From positions 1-6,120 of the forward strand of contig JAEDHT010000055.1 of NCBI GenBank assembly GCA_016296885.1: a stretch of 6,120 bases of DNA, given 5' to 3'. A program made the translations under genes and the position numbers. The notes beneath the pieces were generated by a model that was given only the letters and a program-made list of their open reading frames with translations, searched no databases and had not been told where the DNA came from. Shown piece by piece: positions 6,020-6,120 of the stretch; position 1 is the first letter of the stretch; each line of letters opens with the position of its first letter. The DNA is from Clostridiaceae bacterium (GTDB lineage Bacteria > Bacillota > Clostridia > Oscillospirales > Acutalibacteraceae).

Positions 6020-6054
6020 TTATAATATTATACCATATTAATTTAAAAAATCAA
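6020..6054 (-). promoter_or_regulatory. Promoter of the flavodiiron gene with overlapping TATAATATTATA palindrome
   Basis: On the minus strand TTGATT (6054-6049), a 16-base spacer and TGGTATAAT (extended -10, hexamer 6032-6027) form a strong sigma-A promoter starting near 6020. On the + strand TTATAAT (6020-6026) and ATTATAC (6027-6033) form an almost perfect palindrome over the -10. It resembles a PerR box (TTATAATnATTATAA) but lacks the central base. PerR is known to control flavodiiron genes in Clostridium acetobutylicum; its role here is a guess. Confidence 0.6.
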
Positions 6055-6072
6055 GAATATGACGAAAATTGT

Positions 6073-6092
6073 TTCTACTCCAAATTTCGTAA
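6073..6092 (-). promoter_or_regulatory. Second copy of the TTACGA..GGAGTAGAA motif, upstream of the flavodiiron promoter
   Basis: The minus strand reads TTACGAAATTTGGAGTAGAA. This matches 17 of 20 bases of the + strand motif at 32-51, TTACGATTTTGGGAGTAGAA. It lies about 53-72 bases upstream of the predicted start of the flavodiiron transcript, a typical activator distance. It may equally serve a rightward gene beyond the window edge. Confidence 0.3.
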
Positions 6093-6120
6093 TGGATTTG
6101 GTAAAGCAAGTTCCAATTTT

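Noticed and set aside
6020..6034. Firm PerR operator
   Set aside because: Palindrome spacing is one base short of the consensus and overlaps the -10, where such symmetry can arise by chance.
1..6120. CRISPR array, insertion sequence or tRNA attachment site
   Set aside because: No regularly spaced repeats, transposase or integrase coding, or tRNA gene was seen.

Overview
The window is AT-rich and reads as chromosome of an anaerobic, endospore-forming Clostridia, most likely a gut or rumen Oscillospiraceae/Ruminococcus-type bacterium. The reasons are a dockerin-bearing secreted protein with a Ser/Asp/Thr linker, a SpoVT sporulation regulator, and an oxygen/NO-scavenging flavodiiron protein. 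The species cannot be named from the sequence alone.

Layout. Positions 1-276 are non-coding: a leftward promoter fires off the left edge, and a rightward promoter (-35 at 197-202, -10 at 220-225) serves the first gene. Positions 277-2865 (+) encode an 862-residue secreted calcineurin-like metallophosphatase with a three-repeat MABP-like beta-prism, a FIVAR-like helical module, an InlB/Listeria-Bacteroides repeat, an acidic linker and a C-terminal type I dockerin. A strong bidirectional terminator (2873-2905) separates it from the convergent spoVT gene (2910-3452, -). Positions 3453-3901 lack protein genes but hold the structured spoVT leader, a candidate non-coding RNA on the + strand (about 3646-3866), and a hairpin that looks like a terminator on both strands. 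Positions 3902-5692 (-) encode a 596-residue flavodiiron protein fused to a flavin-reductase domain and a short rubredoxin domain. Positions 5693-6120 are its long leader and promoter region.

The three proteins do not form an operon or an obvious pathway. The dockerin protein would act outside the cell, docked on a cohesin scaffold. SpoVT is a forespore transcription regulator. The flavodiiron protein is a cytoplasmic defence against O2 or NO. The parts least explained by known families are non-coding: the cloverleaf-like RNA candidate between spoVT and the flavodiiron gene, a hairpin sitting between the spoVT Shine-Dalgarno and its start codon, and a 20-base motif shared in inverted orientation near two promoters at opposite ends of the window.
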